Shown: positions 14,493 through 26,741 of the stretch, piece by piece
Layout: the number at the start of each line of letters is the position of its first letter
Position numbering within the stretch: the first letter of the stretch is position 1
Assembly (NCBI GenBank): GCA_003013855.2
Contig: ML058484.1
Location: 10,589,344-10,653,343 of the forward strand
Source of the DNA: Liriodendron chinense
Lineage: Eukaryota; Streptophyta; Magnoliopsida; Magnoliales; Magnoliaceae
Direction: 5' to 3'
Length of the DNA stretch: 64,000 bases
Position numbers and translations under genes: made by a program
Notes under the pieces: generated by a model
Told to the model about the DNA's origin: nothing
Database searches by the model: none
The model's input: the letters and a program-made list of their open reading frames with translations, nothing else

Positions 14493-17400
14493 CTAAAGTT
14501 CATAGGTCATTCCTACCTTCAACAAACGCTTGTGAGGAATCTCAAAAACTTCATCCCTTTGCCTCAGATTCCTCCTCAGGCCATTGTAAGCATAGTCTAT
14601 CAAAACCCTCCTCCCAATACCACTCCCTCTTCTTGCTACCACCTCACTCTCTCCCAGCAAATGCACCACTCCTTCGTTCATCTCTCTCTCCACAAACTCC
14701 ACCAATCTTTTCTTCTCTTCCTCTTCATCTCCTCCCTCGATTACACCATCATGGCCCAACATTGGTGTTGCACCACCATTCTCCCCATCATGGCCCACCA
14801 TTGGTGTTGTACCATCACTCTCCCCATCATGGTGCCCCACCACCATTGGTGTTGCACCACCATTCTCTCCATCATGGTGGGCCACTGCCATCGGCGGGGC
14901 CCACATCTCATCTCTGATGAACTCCTTCAGCCAGTCCACCAATGCGCGCTCGAAAGATCCACGCTCATTCTGTGTGTCCTTGTACCCATACCGCACCACG
15001 CACCTAAACACAGCCAACTCGCTCGAGCCCACACGGCGGAACAGGAACCGCTCACCAGGTGGCACCTTGCTTATGGGGAGTGACTTGACCGACACAAACA
15101 CTAGCACAGAGTGCAATGCAGGCACATTGGCAACATAATGCTTGAAGATGGGTGGGATACCTTGGACGAGTTCAGAGTAGAATAGTGCAATCCCCGGCAA
15201 GCGGCGGAAGCTGGGGTCGGTGGCGATCTCCCGTATCTTGTCCTGCGAGACCTTGTGGTCGAGCTCATAGATGTACTTCTTTCGGTATACATAATTCCAT
15301 ACGCACATTACAAATACAAGGAATGCAGCGAAGGCTAGGGGGAGGTAGCCGCCTTGATCGAATTTGTAAAGTACGGAGCTGAGGTAGAGGAGTTCGACGG
15401 AGCCGATGGTTAAGACATATAAGATCACGAGGATGATGTGGGTCTTCCATATCATCACCATTATCAGCACCAGCAATGCAGATGTTAAAGTCATCACGAA
15501 CACGACGGCAATCCCTGCATGATGGATACCAATTCTTCAATATTAATAACTATGGCCAGGTTTGATCCGATCCGCCAGATCGGGACTCACGCATGGTGGG
15601 TCACGATATAGATGGCCAACTCTAGAAAAGTGTTCAGAACAAATGATCCTAGCCATCAATTTTCAAATGTCAAAGATGGGAGTCAATATATGAATGGTCT
15701 GGATCGACCGTCCCACCTCATGAAAGAATCATTTACACAGAGAGTGTACATTGAAGACTCGGACTCCGACTAATCTGAGTTTACTCAAAATCAGTGGAGT
15801 CTCGTATGGTTTTGGCACCATGAGTCAGCATTGAGAGTATGCCTAATTCGGCCGAGTTGGGGGATGATTCGTCCAAGTCAGGACGAGTCAGGCATTTTCT
15901 CAGTAGAGGTGGGCAACGATCCGGGCTGAGTCGAGTTAGCCCTAGTTTGGTTTGGTTTGTTTTTGTACCACCACAGTTTGTGGATCGGTTTGGTTTGGGT
16001 TTCGGGCCGACCCATGCGGCCCAAGTTTGGTTTGCTCCAGAAAAATTTGGTTCGAGCCGAGATCGGCTTGGTTGAAAATTTCGAATCAGGGCTGGGCTGA
16101 GTTCAAACAGACAGTCGCTCTTTTTTTCCTTATTCATTTAAATAGAAAAGAAGTTAAAAACTTAGAAAAAAAAAGTACAAACATATCTTACCATATGATG
16201 TTTAACATCCTTCAAAAGAGCGCAACTTCAAAATAGACATGTAAGAGTATTTTCCAAACAAAAGTACACAAGCATAATCTTACAAGTGCAAGGAAACAGT
16301 GTGTATTCATGTAAATGTATTATGTATCATCCATGTCATCATGTATATGTATTATCCATGTTATCCATATGTTTTACGTGTCATTTTAGGACATTATCCC
16401 AAAATGGAATCATATCCAAAGCTCAAGTGGATCACACCACAGGAAACAATGTGCTTATAATGTACGAGCCGAATCAAACCGAGCTGAATCAAATCAAGCT
16501 TCGAGTCGAGCCGAGCCAGAACTGCCCTAGTTGGAGTTTGGTTTGTTTTTTTAAACGAGCTTTGACTCGGAGGCTTGGTTTGGTTTGAACTTCCATTCGA
16601 ACCAATCCAAGCCGAGCTTTTTCGAAACAATCCGAGCCGAGCTTTCGAGCTGGCTTTGTTTGTGCCCACATCTAATTCTCAGTGCTGACTTGCGGTGTGA
16701 AGCTATACCGAACTTGATTGGGTCAACTCGGACGAGTCACAATCCACTGGCACAGAGCTAGCAAACAAGGGATGCAATGAGCCATCCACTAAAATAGTCA
16801 AAAATGGGATTGGGCTTGGGCCATGCCTCAATAGAAAATTCTTTTCAAACCGAGCCCAGCCTGGCAAGTATTCTACTTGGGCTACAAATTTAGCCATGGG
16901 CGCAACCAGTTGGACTAAACCAAGACCAAACCTTCGCCCCATGATAGGTCAGGACCAGAAAGCTAATGGGCCACACTGGCCCATTGCCGGGAGTATATGT
17001 TGTGACAGTGCTAATACCGTATGCATTGCCGATCTTCTCGGTCGTCTTGAATCCAGCGGTAACGGCAACACAGGCAAACATGAGCAGGTAGTTGATCTCA
17101 GGTATGTAAATCTGGCCCTCATACTTAGAGGATGTATGGACGATCTTAACCAGAGGGAAGCAGCCGAGTGATAGGGACTGTTGGATGATGGAGAAGGTGC
17201 CAGAGATCATGGCTTGGCTGGCGATGATTGACGCCAAGACTGCCACCACGAACATGGGCCAATATAAAGGATCTGCACCATGTTAAGTTGCATGTTAGTG
17301 GTAGGGCTGTTAAAAAAACTGACCAAACTGATAAAACTGACTGAATCAGTCAGTTTCGGTCGGTTTTCCATTCTATTCCGAGTCGGGTCAGTTAGAATGT

Positions 17401-20400
17401 CGGTTCTGTTGTAGGTTTGTAACAATTATAAACCATTTTCAACCGAATCCCACAAGAGTTCCGGATCAGGTTGAAAGTTGGGCCTTGAGTGTTTTTCGAG
17501 GTGCTGCATCACGTGGACGGATCAGATTTTGGGTACACATCACGTGTGATGAGTCTTAAAAAATCTCTCAGGAGTTCTCGTGAGAGATGGTTTGCATGTG
17601 AGCATTCCTTGTGTGTGTATATATGTATATATGTGTGTGTGTTATCCCTACGGTACGGCCCACTTTGATAATACCTTATAAATCCACACCGTCCATTCGT
17701 TTTCTCAACCCATTTTATGATGTGTTCCAAAAAATTAATCATATCCAAATCTTAGGTGGACCACACCATAAGAAATATTGTTAATTGAGCGCTCACCATT
17801 AAAAATGGCCTAGGGCCATCCAACCCGTTAATAAGGTCAAACAAACCTGAATGAAGGGAAAAGTCAAGTTTCACTTTTAGCTTGAAACAAAACTTTTGTA
17901 GTCTATATAATTATAACAAGTTTTAATGATCATTCGTCAATTTTTACATTGGTGTGGTTCAGCAAAGATTTGAATCTTCTTAATTTTTTGAACATTATCA
18001 TGAAATGGATAAATTGACAAAATTGAACCGATCAAAATTTATCCGGTTCGATTCGGTTCAATTAGTGAGGTTTCATCAGTTCGGTTTTTAAATATTCAAA
18101 ACTGACTGAGTCAGTTCGGTTGGATATCACCCCTATCCAACTGAACCGCGCACAACCCTAGTTAGTGGTCCAAAATCAAATGTTTGTTCAATATCCCACA
18201 TGAAACTATAGCAATAAGCAGGGGCTTCCATCACCTGGTATGGACCGATAGAAGGTTTCTCTAACATCGCCGTTGTGTGAACAGAGATATGATGCTTGGC
18301 CCGCATATGCTAAAACGAGGGACGGGAAAGTTACCGAGCACATGCTTATTTGTATCGAACGGACTGTGAAGTGCCCAAGGTCTGCGAACATCGCTTCAGT
18401 TCCTATTGCATAAGATCATTGTAAGTGAACGCATTTACTCATAAAGCAGTAGAATAGTAAAATTATCATGCCAGTCATCCCGTGAGGTCCCACATGAACA
18501 TGCCTTGGCCCAAAAATCAGCCCAATCTAGTCACCAATTGTGTGAAATGAGATTTTTTTTTTTTTTTTTTTTTTAATGAAGTGCAACCATTTTTGTCCTA
18601 AATTAGATAAAAGCACTAAATTTCTTTTTATTTTACCACTTATATAAATATAAGGCTGGTGGGCTTTTTGAAAATGACAAAAATACCTTTACAAATAGTA
18701 CTGTAGACAACAATTTAGACCATTCAAAAGCTCATGGTTAGACCGTTCGAAGATGGTGGATAGCAATTTAGATAGTTGAACACTAGGCTATCAGTGATTT
18801 GGATATTCTTTCAAAAGAAGGTGGACAGCTTTCTAAACTATTCAAAAGTACATGGTTAATGATCTGTACAACAATCTAGATTGTTCAACACCAGGTGGTC
18901 GATGATTTGGATCTTTCAAAAGTAGGTGGACAGCTCTTTGGACCATTCAAAAGATCCAGACAATTACCTGGACCATTCCAGGATGATGGACAATGATTGA
19001 GACTAGATTATTCAAGAATAGGTCGAAAGTGATTCAGACCGTTCCAACATGGTGGACAGCAATCTAGACCAATCCTACAACCAATATATGCGAAGATATG
19101 ATCATTCTAAGATTATTTTAGTATAGAAGACGGTTATGAAATATAAGTGATGGTCTATGACTCTTACAATCTAATGTACATTTGCTCCACCTGATGAGTG
19201 GACGATCCTTAATTTTGGGTCAGGTGTACTTCCCATTGTACCCAGCCTAATGAATTGACCACATGTGCCAAGATAGAAAGTATGTTGCAGATCATCTCTT
19301 TTCACCTCAAGAGAAATTTCTCTTGTAAGTATGTATTCACAATTCACACGCATGCATGTTCTCTTGTTAGAAATTGTAAATGTGCGTAATCAAGTGAGAT
19401 GCAGCTAACCGGTGATGGCGAGGACAACGCCACCAAGAGAAACCCATGCATCTTTCTTGTTTCTCCTGAAATAATCGATGATATATTTTGGATTGAGAGC
19501 TTTGACAACGGACGGATTGTATTTGGCAAAGTTGAAAATGCCGATGCCTCCGATCATTAGGAACCACATGATGATGATCGGTGCGAAGCTGTAGCCCACC
19601 TTATCAGTTCCAAATCTTTGAACTAAGAATAGACAGATCAAGATGACGACTGATAACCATACAATCCTTCCTAAAAGAAAAGTAAGAAGAAGACTTCAGT
19701 GAGTTCACTTGTATTAAAAGATCATAACCAAGCATCATGTGAGTCCTACCTTGGATGGGTCATGTCCCACCATTTGCGCGAGTGAACATTTCTAACCGTT
19801 GGATTGGATGAAATGAGCCTTACTTTTTAGCGTGCGTTTGGTTTTACCAATCAGATTAATATCAATCATAAACCATTTCTCTCTTGTGATATGTATTTCA
19901 TGATAAAGACATGTTGGTCTTACCAGCTAATTTAAAATCATCCAAGTTTCGAATGTCTACAACATCCAAAATGATCATCAGATAGGCCTTACCTGAGATG
20001 GGCCATCTCCAAAACAAACTCAAACAGACTGGACAATCGTAATCCTTGGATTGGAGGCTATTTAGGAAGTGGACAGTCATTTGATAGAATGGATAGGATT
20101 ATTTGAAAAGTGGATAATCTCAACCATTGATTTTTTTTTCCTCCAAAAGTCATTTGATAGAATGGATAGGATTGTCAGATCCGTCCGTTTTTTGGGGACT
20201 GCCCCATCTAAGGTGTAGCATGTTCGATGATTGGTTCAGATCTTGTCTACGTGGTGAATCTTGCTGAAAAACAATGTGACAAACATCATAGTCTAGCTCT
20301 TTAATAAAAGAGTGGTGTGGACATGGACACTGAGAGAGTGCAGAAGAGAGCGCATACCTTCAGTCATGGCACTTGTAGCTTCCTTTATCCCTCCCACCGC

Positions 20401-23400
20401 AGACAAGACTACAACCGAAATTTCAAATAATCCCACGTTAGTAGAGGAACCAAAACCTATCACCATTGATTATGATGATGATACAAGTAGGCACCGGATA
20501 TATGGCATGAAAGAGGAATGATCTGAACCATTGATCTGTCATAAATAAATTGATTATTGTCTGCAAATGGAGCGTATGGTTCTTTCCTCCTAGTCTAGTA
20601 GGAGGATCTATTCCAGGTCAGATTTGAGTTAAAGATTCGACCGTGAAATTAATCCAATTGTAGAGATATTTGTACTAGAATGATCCATGATGGACCACCT
20701 CATGGACTTCCATCATTTTAATTCATAACCATCTATTTACAGGCCCACAAATCAGACAGATGACATTATTTGGTGCAACATTTGGATCAGTGAAAGAAGT
20801 AAAACCTGAGATGCATGGAGTGAGGATTCCATCGCCAATCACCATGGAAGTTCCGAGCATGGTCACGAATAAGAGAAGATATTTCGCAAATGGGCTCTTC
20901 TCCAACGTTGATTTTAGCTTCGATGCACGGCGAAGACGATTGCTTGGCAATTCAAGCCGGAAATTGGAAACATCTCTATCTTCAGCTTGCTGGCTTGGAA
21001 TCAAACTGACCTTAACATAACGGCAGATCAGCGAATACAATGCGAATGTCCCACCTATGATCACAATCAAATTGTATAAATTAGATTAATAACCAATACA
21101 AAATCCAACGTTAGATCCCTATGTCATTTGTCCTATCCTAAAATCAAGGCACCACACTCGTCTTGTGGGCCGTACATGTATTTCTTAATCTTTTCCCGGC
21201 AAGGTGTCGGTGGATCCCTCACTTTGGTCCCACCTTGATGTATGTAGCTTACATCCACTCTGTTCATCAGTTTCGACAGCTCATTTTAGGACATGATCCC
21301 ACAAATGAAGCAACCTAAATCTCAGCTGGAACACACCACAGAAAACAGTGGTGATTGGCCTATTAAACTTAGGAATTTTACATAATAGAACCTCATTAAT
21401 ACCGTATTTACATCCAAGTACCTTTTTAAATAAGTTTTTCGTCAAAATATCTCAATATTTGAGTTATTGTCAAAGGGATACCTTCTGTTAATTTTTCTTT
21501 AGCTTTCGTAATATTTTTTCTCAAATGACTAAAATGCCCACTTAATTAATGAAGATGCATGGAAAAATTGAAAAGGTTGCTAGATTTGATTATCATTAAC
21601 GATCTGTACGTAACTCTATAAAAAGAAAAAAAAAAGATCCTAAAACTTTCCTCGATGCATCTTGCATCAAGACATGGTCAAACGTGAGTGCTATGTGGGT
21701 CCCATTATGATGCATGTGTTTTATCCAACTAGCAAATCAACCAGTTAACTCGAGTTCTTGTATAGGCAGGGTCCAAGTAACTTGGCAAGCCTTAGAGTAT
21801 GAATTCAAACAGATTGGGTGAAATGTTATGTATGAATGCTATGCATACCAACTGGAGTTACTGATGGGCATGATTCGATCAAATCGGCAAGCCACGGAGC
21901 ATACTTCCTAAGTCGGTATTAATGCGAGATGATATGAACTATGGATGAATGAGAAGCAGGGGGTTGAGAAGAGAATGGGTGTTACACAAATGTTGATGCA
22001 AGGTTGGACGAGATTGACTAAGGGTTAGATGGTTGGATGGATGGAGATACCACGAGAGTTAGCTCGAGTGGCTTGGATTAGAAATTGGTTGACTCAAGAG
22101 GTTAAGGCTAGGGTTGAATTAGACCAGACTAAGGCTAGGCTCACTTCCTCACTCTCACTCTCCTTGGTGGAGGGGTGGCTAGGTTAGGGCTAAGAATGAA
22201 GAGGCTTTGGAATGGATTGAAGTGAATTATGGATGTGGAAATGAGAAGGGGAGGGGGCTATTTATAGCTTCCAACCTTAACATTTTTGTACGTAATTCTA
22301 GGTGGGACTAAGGTTAAAAGTGGTTGCAAGGTTGGGATTTGAGATCGTCACGTGGCGGCATCTCATTGGTTGGATGGCTTGGTAAAGATGTAAATTGGGT
22401 AAAAGAAGAGGTCAACATTGTAAATATATATCTCCAAATGTTTTGGAGAGATAAAAAAGGGTAAGACGTTGCGGTGTACACAAGGCCCACTCCAAGAAAG
22501 AGAGGGCGCCTCAGCTGGCCCTCAATTTTAGCATGAGGCCTCCCCTCATGTACGGGGGCTCCCTCCTTAATTAGTTATGTGAAGTTGCTACCCCTCTCAC
22601 TGCTTCGTTTAAGCTCGATTTTGGGCTTGGGCTTTAGTTTTTGGTGCAGGCTTGACTAGGTGAGTTGACTGGATTATGGGGTGCGTTGACTAATTAGGTG
22701 AGTTGAGTCAAAAGGTTGACTCTTTAAGTTACCTTAAAGAATTGACTTGAAGCCCTGCTTTAAGGGTTCTAGGGTTTCGGAAATTAGACTGGCTGGGCTA
22801 ATTGGGTTGAGTTTGGTTGAGTCGAGCTCCAGGATTAGGTTTTAGGATTGGGTTAAGGTTTTGACATAGGTTAGGGTTACAGGTCACCATCCATCATAAC
22901 CGTCCAATCTAAATCAGCTTGTCGGCATAGGGTGGAGTGTCTACAATATTCAATCACCACTACATCCTATGGTGTGGTTCACCAAAAGATTTGGATCTGC
23001 TTCATTTATGAGATCATGCCCTAAAATGATTTGTCAAAACGGATGGACGGCTTGGATGCAAGGAACATGCATCACGGTGTACCCCACTGTCAGGAATCCT
23101 TATTGGATCAGTGATTCACCGAAGCCGCTCCCTCGTTTTCCTAGCAGTCTATTTTCTGTACAGTTATGGCTCACCTGATGAGTGGACCTGCCTGAGGCGT
23201 CACAATAAGAAAAAAATGGTCTTGCAAGCACCATCATGTTGATGGACCGTGGCTCATAAACCAATGTGATCAAATCATGGTAAGGATCCAACCAATGGCC
23301 GCCAACTGATTTTCTAAGCTTCTGATGGTTAGGATAGTCAAATCACGCCATGTACTATCCAATTAGTGGCCCATCAGATGATCACCTTACACATGTGAAA

Positions 23401-25831
23401 CATGAATCATAAATGAGATCCTTACCATGGCCGTTATCGTTGGCATGGAGGACGATGAAGACGTACTTGATGAACGGAAGCAAGGTGAGAGTATAGAAGA
23501 TTAAAGACAGCACACCCAAGATGTCATCGTTGTGCTTGATGCCGTTGGTGAAGGTGCTCGAGTACACGTACAAAGGAGATGTGCCGATATCACCGTACAC
23601 AATTCCAAGGCTCTGGAAGGCTAGTTGTAGGATCGTCACCCAAGACACGTTCTGCATGAATTCCACAATTTACTGATTAGGGATCAACTTCCTGGATCTT
23701 CATGTAGGGAGCAACATTTCTAGTGTTCACACATAGATGAACATCAGATTGATCAGACAATCTAACAGCTTGATGAGAGCAGGGTCCAAAAATGAACGGT
23801 GGCAATTTATTTACACTTTTCATGAAGTCGAACCGTTACAATCGTCTGATCTGCCTGGTCTTTTTTCCATGGCCCCTGACGGTGGCTGCTGGAGGAGGGC
23901 CCTGGATCTTGTACATGTGTGCCATGTATCCCATGAAAATTTTGCACAATCAACAGTAGAAATTAGGAAAAAGGAGTAAAGCCTAGCGAGCATGGGGTGG
24001 GCGGCTTAGGTGGGCTTCACTATGAAATCCACTCTGACCACAACGTGTATCACTCATGTTAAGCCCAAGGCCAAGGCCCAAGCATCATTCCCAACCATGA
24101 AATCATGTGGACCACACAATTGGAAATAGTAGACAAGGCAACGCTCTGCACTGTTTCTCTTGGTGTGGCCCATCTGAATCATGGATCTAGGTCTAAATTT
24201 TAGTTTAGAATTTGATGGTTGGAGTGGATTTCATATGATTGTCACAACAGGCCCTCTCCCAACCGTTTCCTTTAGTGTGGCCCACCTTAATCATATGTCA
24301 GCTTGACTTTTTGTCCCCGGAACATTTCTAATTTTCAGAGTGGATCTCAGATGCAAATCTAGGTGCCCCATGATTGGTTGGAAGGTATCTTTTGGATAGA
24401 CATTTGTGGTCCAACTGGTTGGACAGTAATTGAGGTTTTCCTCAGGATATTTTTTGGAAAATCTCACTATAAATAAATTTTTTTTAACATAATTTAGTAA
24501 ATCATTTTAAATATGTAGTTATCAATTAAATGTTGAAAATTTAAATAATTTTCCTGTGATTATTGGGATTTCCGCAATAAAATCTGAAAATTGCCGATAT
24601 TTTTAACATCTTGCGATGTTATATATTGAATAATGTTGAGATTGTCAATATCTTACGCCCAAAATCCCTCACCCACTTTTTGTCATGCAAAGCACACTAA
24701 ACAGTTAGTCATATGATGAACATCCACTGGTGCAATTGGTGTCTCCTTAGCAATCGAATGTCAGATCTTCTATTGAAACGCAAATGGGCTAGCAGGTGAG
24801 ACACTTATCTCTCACCCACTTGGCCATTAGACTGCAGGATACATCTTTCAGTGATCTAAATCGCTAATATGATGGCTCTCAACTTGGATGGGAGATTGAT
24901 GAAAAGGTAAAATCTGAGATTAGACCGTTTCAACCTTTGATCATTTCGCACCGTTCCTTTTGAGCATGGGCGGTATTGGTATCCGTTGAATAATTAAAGG
25001 GTTGAAATATTTCAATCTGAGATTTGTTTTTGGGTCTTTCTCATCCATGATCTGGCACATGAATAAACGGTTTGGATCATTAAAAAAGACTCCAATCCAG
25101 CTGTAAAGTGCAGACATACCCTATTGCAATAGGGTGGGATGTACTTATGCAAACATCGTGAAGAAACGTCCAGACCATCCAATTTATCCTGATCATCTAC
25201 TAATCACTTAAACATCTAATTTTGTAAGGTCAGAGCTTAGTTGTTGTTACCCTAAATTTATCAACGCAGTCCATCTGTTTTTCCATCTCATTTTAGAGTA
25301 TGAAATAACCATTAAAAACTTTTTGCAGGCCATAAAAGTTTTGTATCAATCTAATGTTTCTAATTTGATTGTAAATAGACATTAAGAAAAGGTTACGATG
25401 GGTCCTTTGGGATTGTTAACAGGAGAAAGGGATGGACGGCATTCACATACAGAAAATCATCAAGGTGGGCCCCACGATAGCTGTTACCCGGGTAACGCCT
25501 AATTTATAGTCAATATTCGGCGGATTTCCTCGGAAGTTCCTGGGCTGAGAAATTTGGTGGGTTCGGCGGATTTCCTCGGAAGTTCCTGGATTGAGAAATT
25601 AGGTGGGGCCCACTGTGATGTAGCAGAGATGCTAGATTAGGTAGGCTCCACACCTGATTTTTTTTTTATGGCAAAGTGAACATGAGGGGGCGTAGATACT
25701 TAGAGATAGAGAGAGACCTTGGAGCCATGGCCACCAGAGACCGTAGCTGCTTCAATGTCCCAAGAATCACATCTACGCAACTTCTCCTGCGGCAGTTTCC
25801 CATCCTTCAATTCCTTTGATGGAATTTCCAT
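14493..25831 (-). CDS. HAK: HAK/KUP/KT potassium transporter, HAK5-like (group I), complete, 8 exons
   Basis: It should move K+ (with H+) across the plasma membrane. Exons in transcript order: 25718-25831, 23426-23651, 20806-21054, 20358-20408, 19410-19670, 18235-18402, 17018-17272, 14493-15514. All introns are GT-AG and all phases join, giving 2346 nt, 781 residues plus stop, which is the normal family length. The ATG (MEIPSKELKDGK) opens a short hydrophilic N-terminus. Family signatures follow: GIVYGDIGTSPLY at residues 54-66, then LHANDNGHGGTFALYSLICR, MVIGDGILTP, RFGTDKVGYSFAPI, TGTEAMFADLGHF, ASQAMISGTFS and KYEGQIYIPEINYLLM. The multi-span membrane core is followed by a long cytosolic tail ending KVGMTYEL. 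Odd feature: Gly/Asp/His-rich tandem repeats in the tail. Group I (high-affinity uptake) is inferred from motif resemblance to HAK5, not a tree. The introns contain hAT elements and foldback repeats. A tandem paralog lies at 62145-63999. Confidence 0.92.
14740..14882 (-). repeat. In-frame minisatellite in HAK copy 1 C-terminal tail (3 full units)
   Basis: The units read approximately HHDGENGGATPMVVG, HHDGESDGTTPMVG and HDGENGGATPMLG, then a partial HDGVIEGG leading into an acidic DEEEEKK run. Units are 13-15 residues. They sit in the cytosolic domain between the FERALVDWLKEFIRDE helix region and the VEFVEREMNEGVVHLLGE region, a part of HAK proteins that is usually poorly conserved. Copy 2 has two more units. 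Confidence 0.85.
15904..16674. mobile_element. hAT-like non-autonomous element in HAK intron 7
   Basis: It begins TAGAGGTGGGCA and ends TGCCCACATCTA (10 of 12 matching as inverted ends). It is flanked by near-perfect 8-bp direct repeats, TTTCTCAG (15896-15903) and ATTCTCAG (16675-16682); 8-bp duplications are typical of hAT elements. The interior is 771 bp of repetitive GGTTTGG- and GAGCCGAGC-type sequence with no transposase. HAK copy 2 lacks it: its intron 7 is 529 bp against 1503 bp here. Confidence 0.7.
17302..18160. mobile_element. hAT-like non-autonomous element in HAK intron 6, perfect 8-bp TSD
   Basis: It begins TAGGGCTGT and ends CAACCCTA, flanked by the perfect 8-bp duplication GTTAGTGG at 17294-17301 and 18161-18168. 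Both ends carry sub-terminal stretches related to AACTGACnGAGTCAGTTCGG. The interior (about 17640-17960) contains a degraded foldback-family palindrome. No transposase. It nearly fills intron 6, which spans 17273-18234. Confidence 0.8.
18720..19075. repeat. Degenerate tandem repeat in HAK intron 5
   Basis: Imperfect units of roughly 60-70 bp, each containing variants of GGTGGACAGC, ATCTAGACC and TTCAAAAG, follow one another inside the intron at 18403-19409. Units are diverged and their number (about 5-6) is an estimate by eye. Confidence 0.45.
21180..23110. mobile_element. Foldback repeat split by about 1.5 kb of later sequence (HAK intron 2)
   Basis: A left arm of the foldback family (about 21220-21360, ending at CACACCACAGAAAACAGTGG) and the matching right arm (about 22950-23100, starting near ACCACTACATCCTATGGTGTGG) are separated by foreign sequence. 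The intervening DNA ends GTGTCTACA at 22946. It could be a solo LTR starting TGAGTTATTG near 21452, because ATATT precedes that point and also follows the CA end, but this border is weakly supported. The TATTTATAG near 22260 would fit an LTR promoter. Confidence 0.4.
24060..24330. repeat. Short degraded foldback copy in HAK intron 1
   Basis: Contains GTGGACCACACAATTGG followed by CTTGGTGTGGCCCATCTG in inverted orientation, the diagnostic inner ends of the family. The outer arms are poorly preserved. Confidence 0.4.
25240..25480. repeat. Degraded foldback copy in HAK intron 1
   Basis: Shows the CAGTCCATCTG...CATTTTAGAGTATGA left-arm motif, the internal GGCCATAAAAGTTTTG motif and a terminal GGTGGGCCCCAC on the right. 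It lacks the well-preserved inner CACACCAC arms. Confidence 0.4.
25516..25607. repeat. 46-bp perfect-looking tandem duplication in HAK intron 1
   Basis: Two adjacent 46-bp units begin TTCGGCGGATTTCCTCGG at 25516 and 25562. They differ at very few positions. They lie about 110 bp inside the intron from the end of exon 1. Confidence 0.75.
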
Positions 25832-26000
25832 CTCTTCTTTGCCTATAAAAGCCTATTTTTCAAAAAAAGGAAAAAAAAAGAAAAAAGAAAAAAAAGAAGA
25901 AGATTATTCCTACAATTCGAGAAAATACCGCTAGAAATCGGAAGGAGGAATATCTTACGGTTCTTCGGATCTGAGCTTCTCTCTTCGTAAGCTTGGATTT

Positions 26001-26009
26001 CTATTTATA
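26001..26009 (-). promoter_or_regulatory. Candidate TATA box of HAK copy 1
   Basis: On the minus strand the sequence reads TATAAATAG, the canonical plant TATA motif, about 170 bp upstream of the chosen ATG (25831). This would give a 5' UTR of about 140 nt. A foldback repeat begins about 105 bp further upstream. Core-promoter role is inferred from position and motif only. Confidence 0.55.
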
Positions 26010-26114
26010 AGGAGCGAGAGAGATGCGAATTTGACGCGAATTGCCTGCGTTGGACTCTGATTGCGCTGTGTAGCACGCAACAACGGCATCAGCAATCGTC
26101 CGATGATGAAAAAG

Positions 26115-26480
26115 CTCTGTGGACCCCACCATAGTGTATGTGGTTTATCCACGCCGTCCATCCATTTTGAAAGTTTATTTTAAGGTATGAGCTAAAAAAT
26201 GCAATAGATCCAAAGCTCAAGTAGACTACACCACAGGAAAAAGAAAGGGGATGATTATGCCCACCATTGAAACGTTCCTAGCCACACTGCGATGTTTATT
26301 TTCCATCTAAGTTCGTAAAATCAAATAAACGTGATGAACGAAAAACACAAATATCATCTTGATCCAAAAATTCTGTGGCCCACAAAAAGTTTTCAACAGC
26401 CCTTTCCTGTGGTGTGGTGTTGTGCGGTCTGCGAGAGCTTTTTATCTGCCTATTTTTGTTATCATGCCCTAAAATCTAAC
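26115..26480. mobile_element. Foldback repeat copy just upstream of HAK promoter
   Basis: The left arm starts GTGGACCCCACCATAG and contains ACTACACCACAGG. The centre has AACACAAATATCATCTTGATCC. The right arm starts CCTGTGGTGTGG and is truncated after ATCATGCCCTAAAAT. It lies about 285 bp upstream of the HAK start codon. Confidence 0.6.
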
Positions 26481-26579
26481 ACCTTAGTGCAGTCTAGCTG
26501 TGGTCTGAGCATGGGTTGTCAATCTTGTTGGGATTGGCTGAGCTTCGAAAATAACACTTCAGTTGATAAGGTACGGGGT

Positions 26580-26715
26580 AAGGTAAGTCCCACATGTTTG
26601 TTTGTCATGTTTATTTACCATCCAACCTGTTCAAGGTTGCAAAGACCTGGACGGAGGAAAAACACAAATATCAGCTTGATACAAAACTTTTGTGGGCCAC
26701 ATAGCTTTTAACCGA
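26580..26715. repeat. Partial foldback copy (central part only)
   Basis: It carries the central motifs TTTACCATCCAACCTGTTC and AACACAAATATCAGCTTGA and a GTGGGCCACA edge, without the two long arms. Confidence 0.5.
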
Positions 26716-26741
26716 GCATTACACTACAGACTACACCCGGA

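Larger units (their letters stand above)
12020..17272. repeat. Duplicated segment, copy A (HAK copy 1 downstream flank to exon 7)
   Basis: This stretch has a second copy spread over 37205-63999. Matching stretches include 12050-12350 with 37230-37518, 12350-12680 with 44981-45269, 12680-13700 with 52238-53560, 13710-13795 with 54600-54690, and 13797-17240 with 61525-63999. Copy A lacks the CACTA, copia, LINE and retrocopy insertions of copy B, so it shows the pre-insertion state. Copy A has its own hAT insertion in HAK intron 7. The matches are hand-aligned; percent identity was not computed. Sequence at 12600-13400 also carries degraded arms of the foldback family. Confidence 0.85.

Noticed and set aside
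14466..15138. Plus-strand open frames over HAK exon 8 (and 62178-62874 over copy 2)
   Set aside because: They are shadows of the minus-strand HAK coding exon; the minus frame has the conserved family motifs and correct splice sites.
20312..20521. Plus-strand 69-residue frame
   Set aside because: Overlaps HAK exon 4 (51 nt, minus strand) and intron sequence; it lacks any domain.
25831..26000. A 5' UTR intron of HAK copy 1
   Set aside because: GTAAGAT and TTGTAG occur upstream of the ATG, but there is no transcript support and the TATA-to-ATG distance is already normal.
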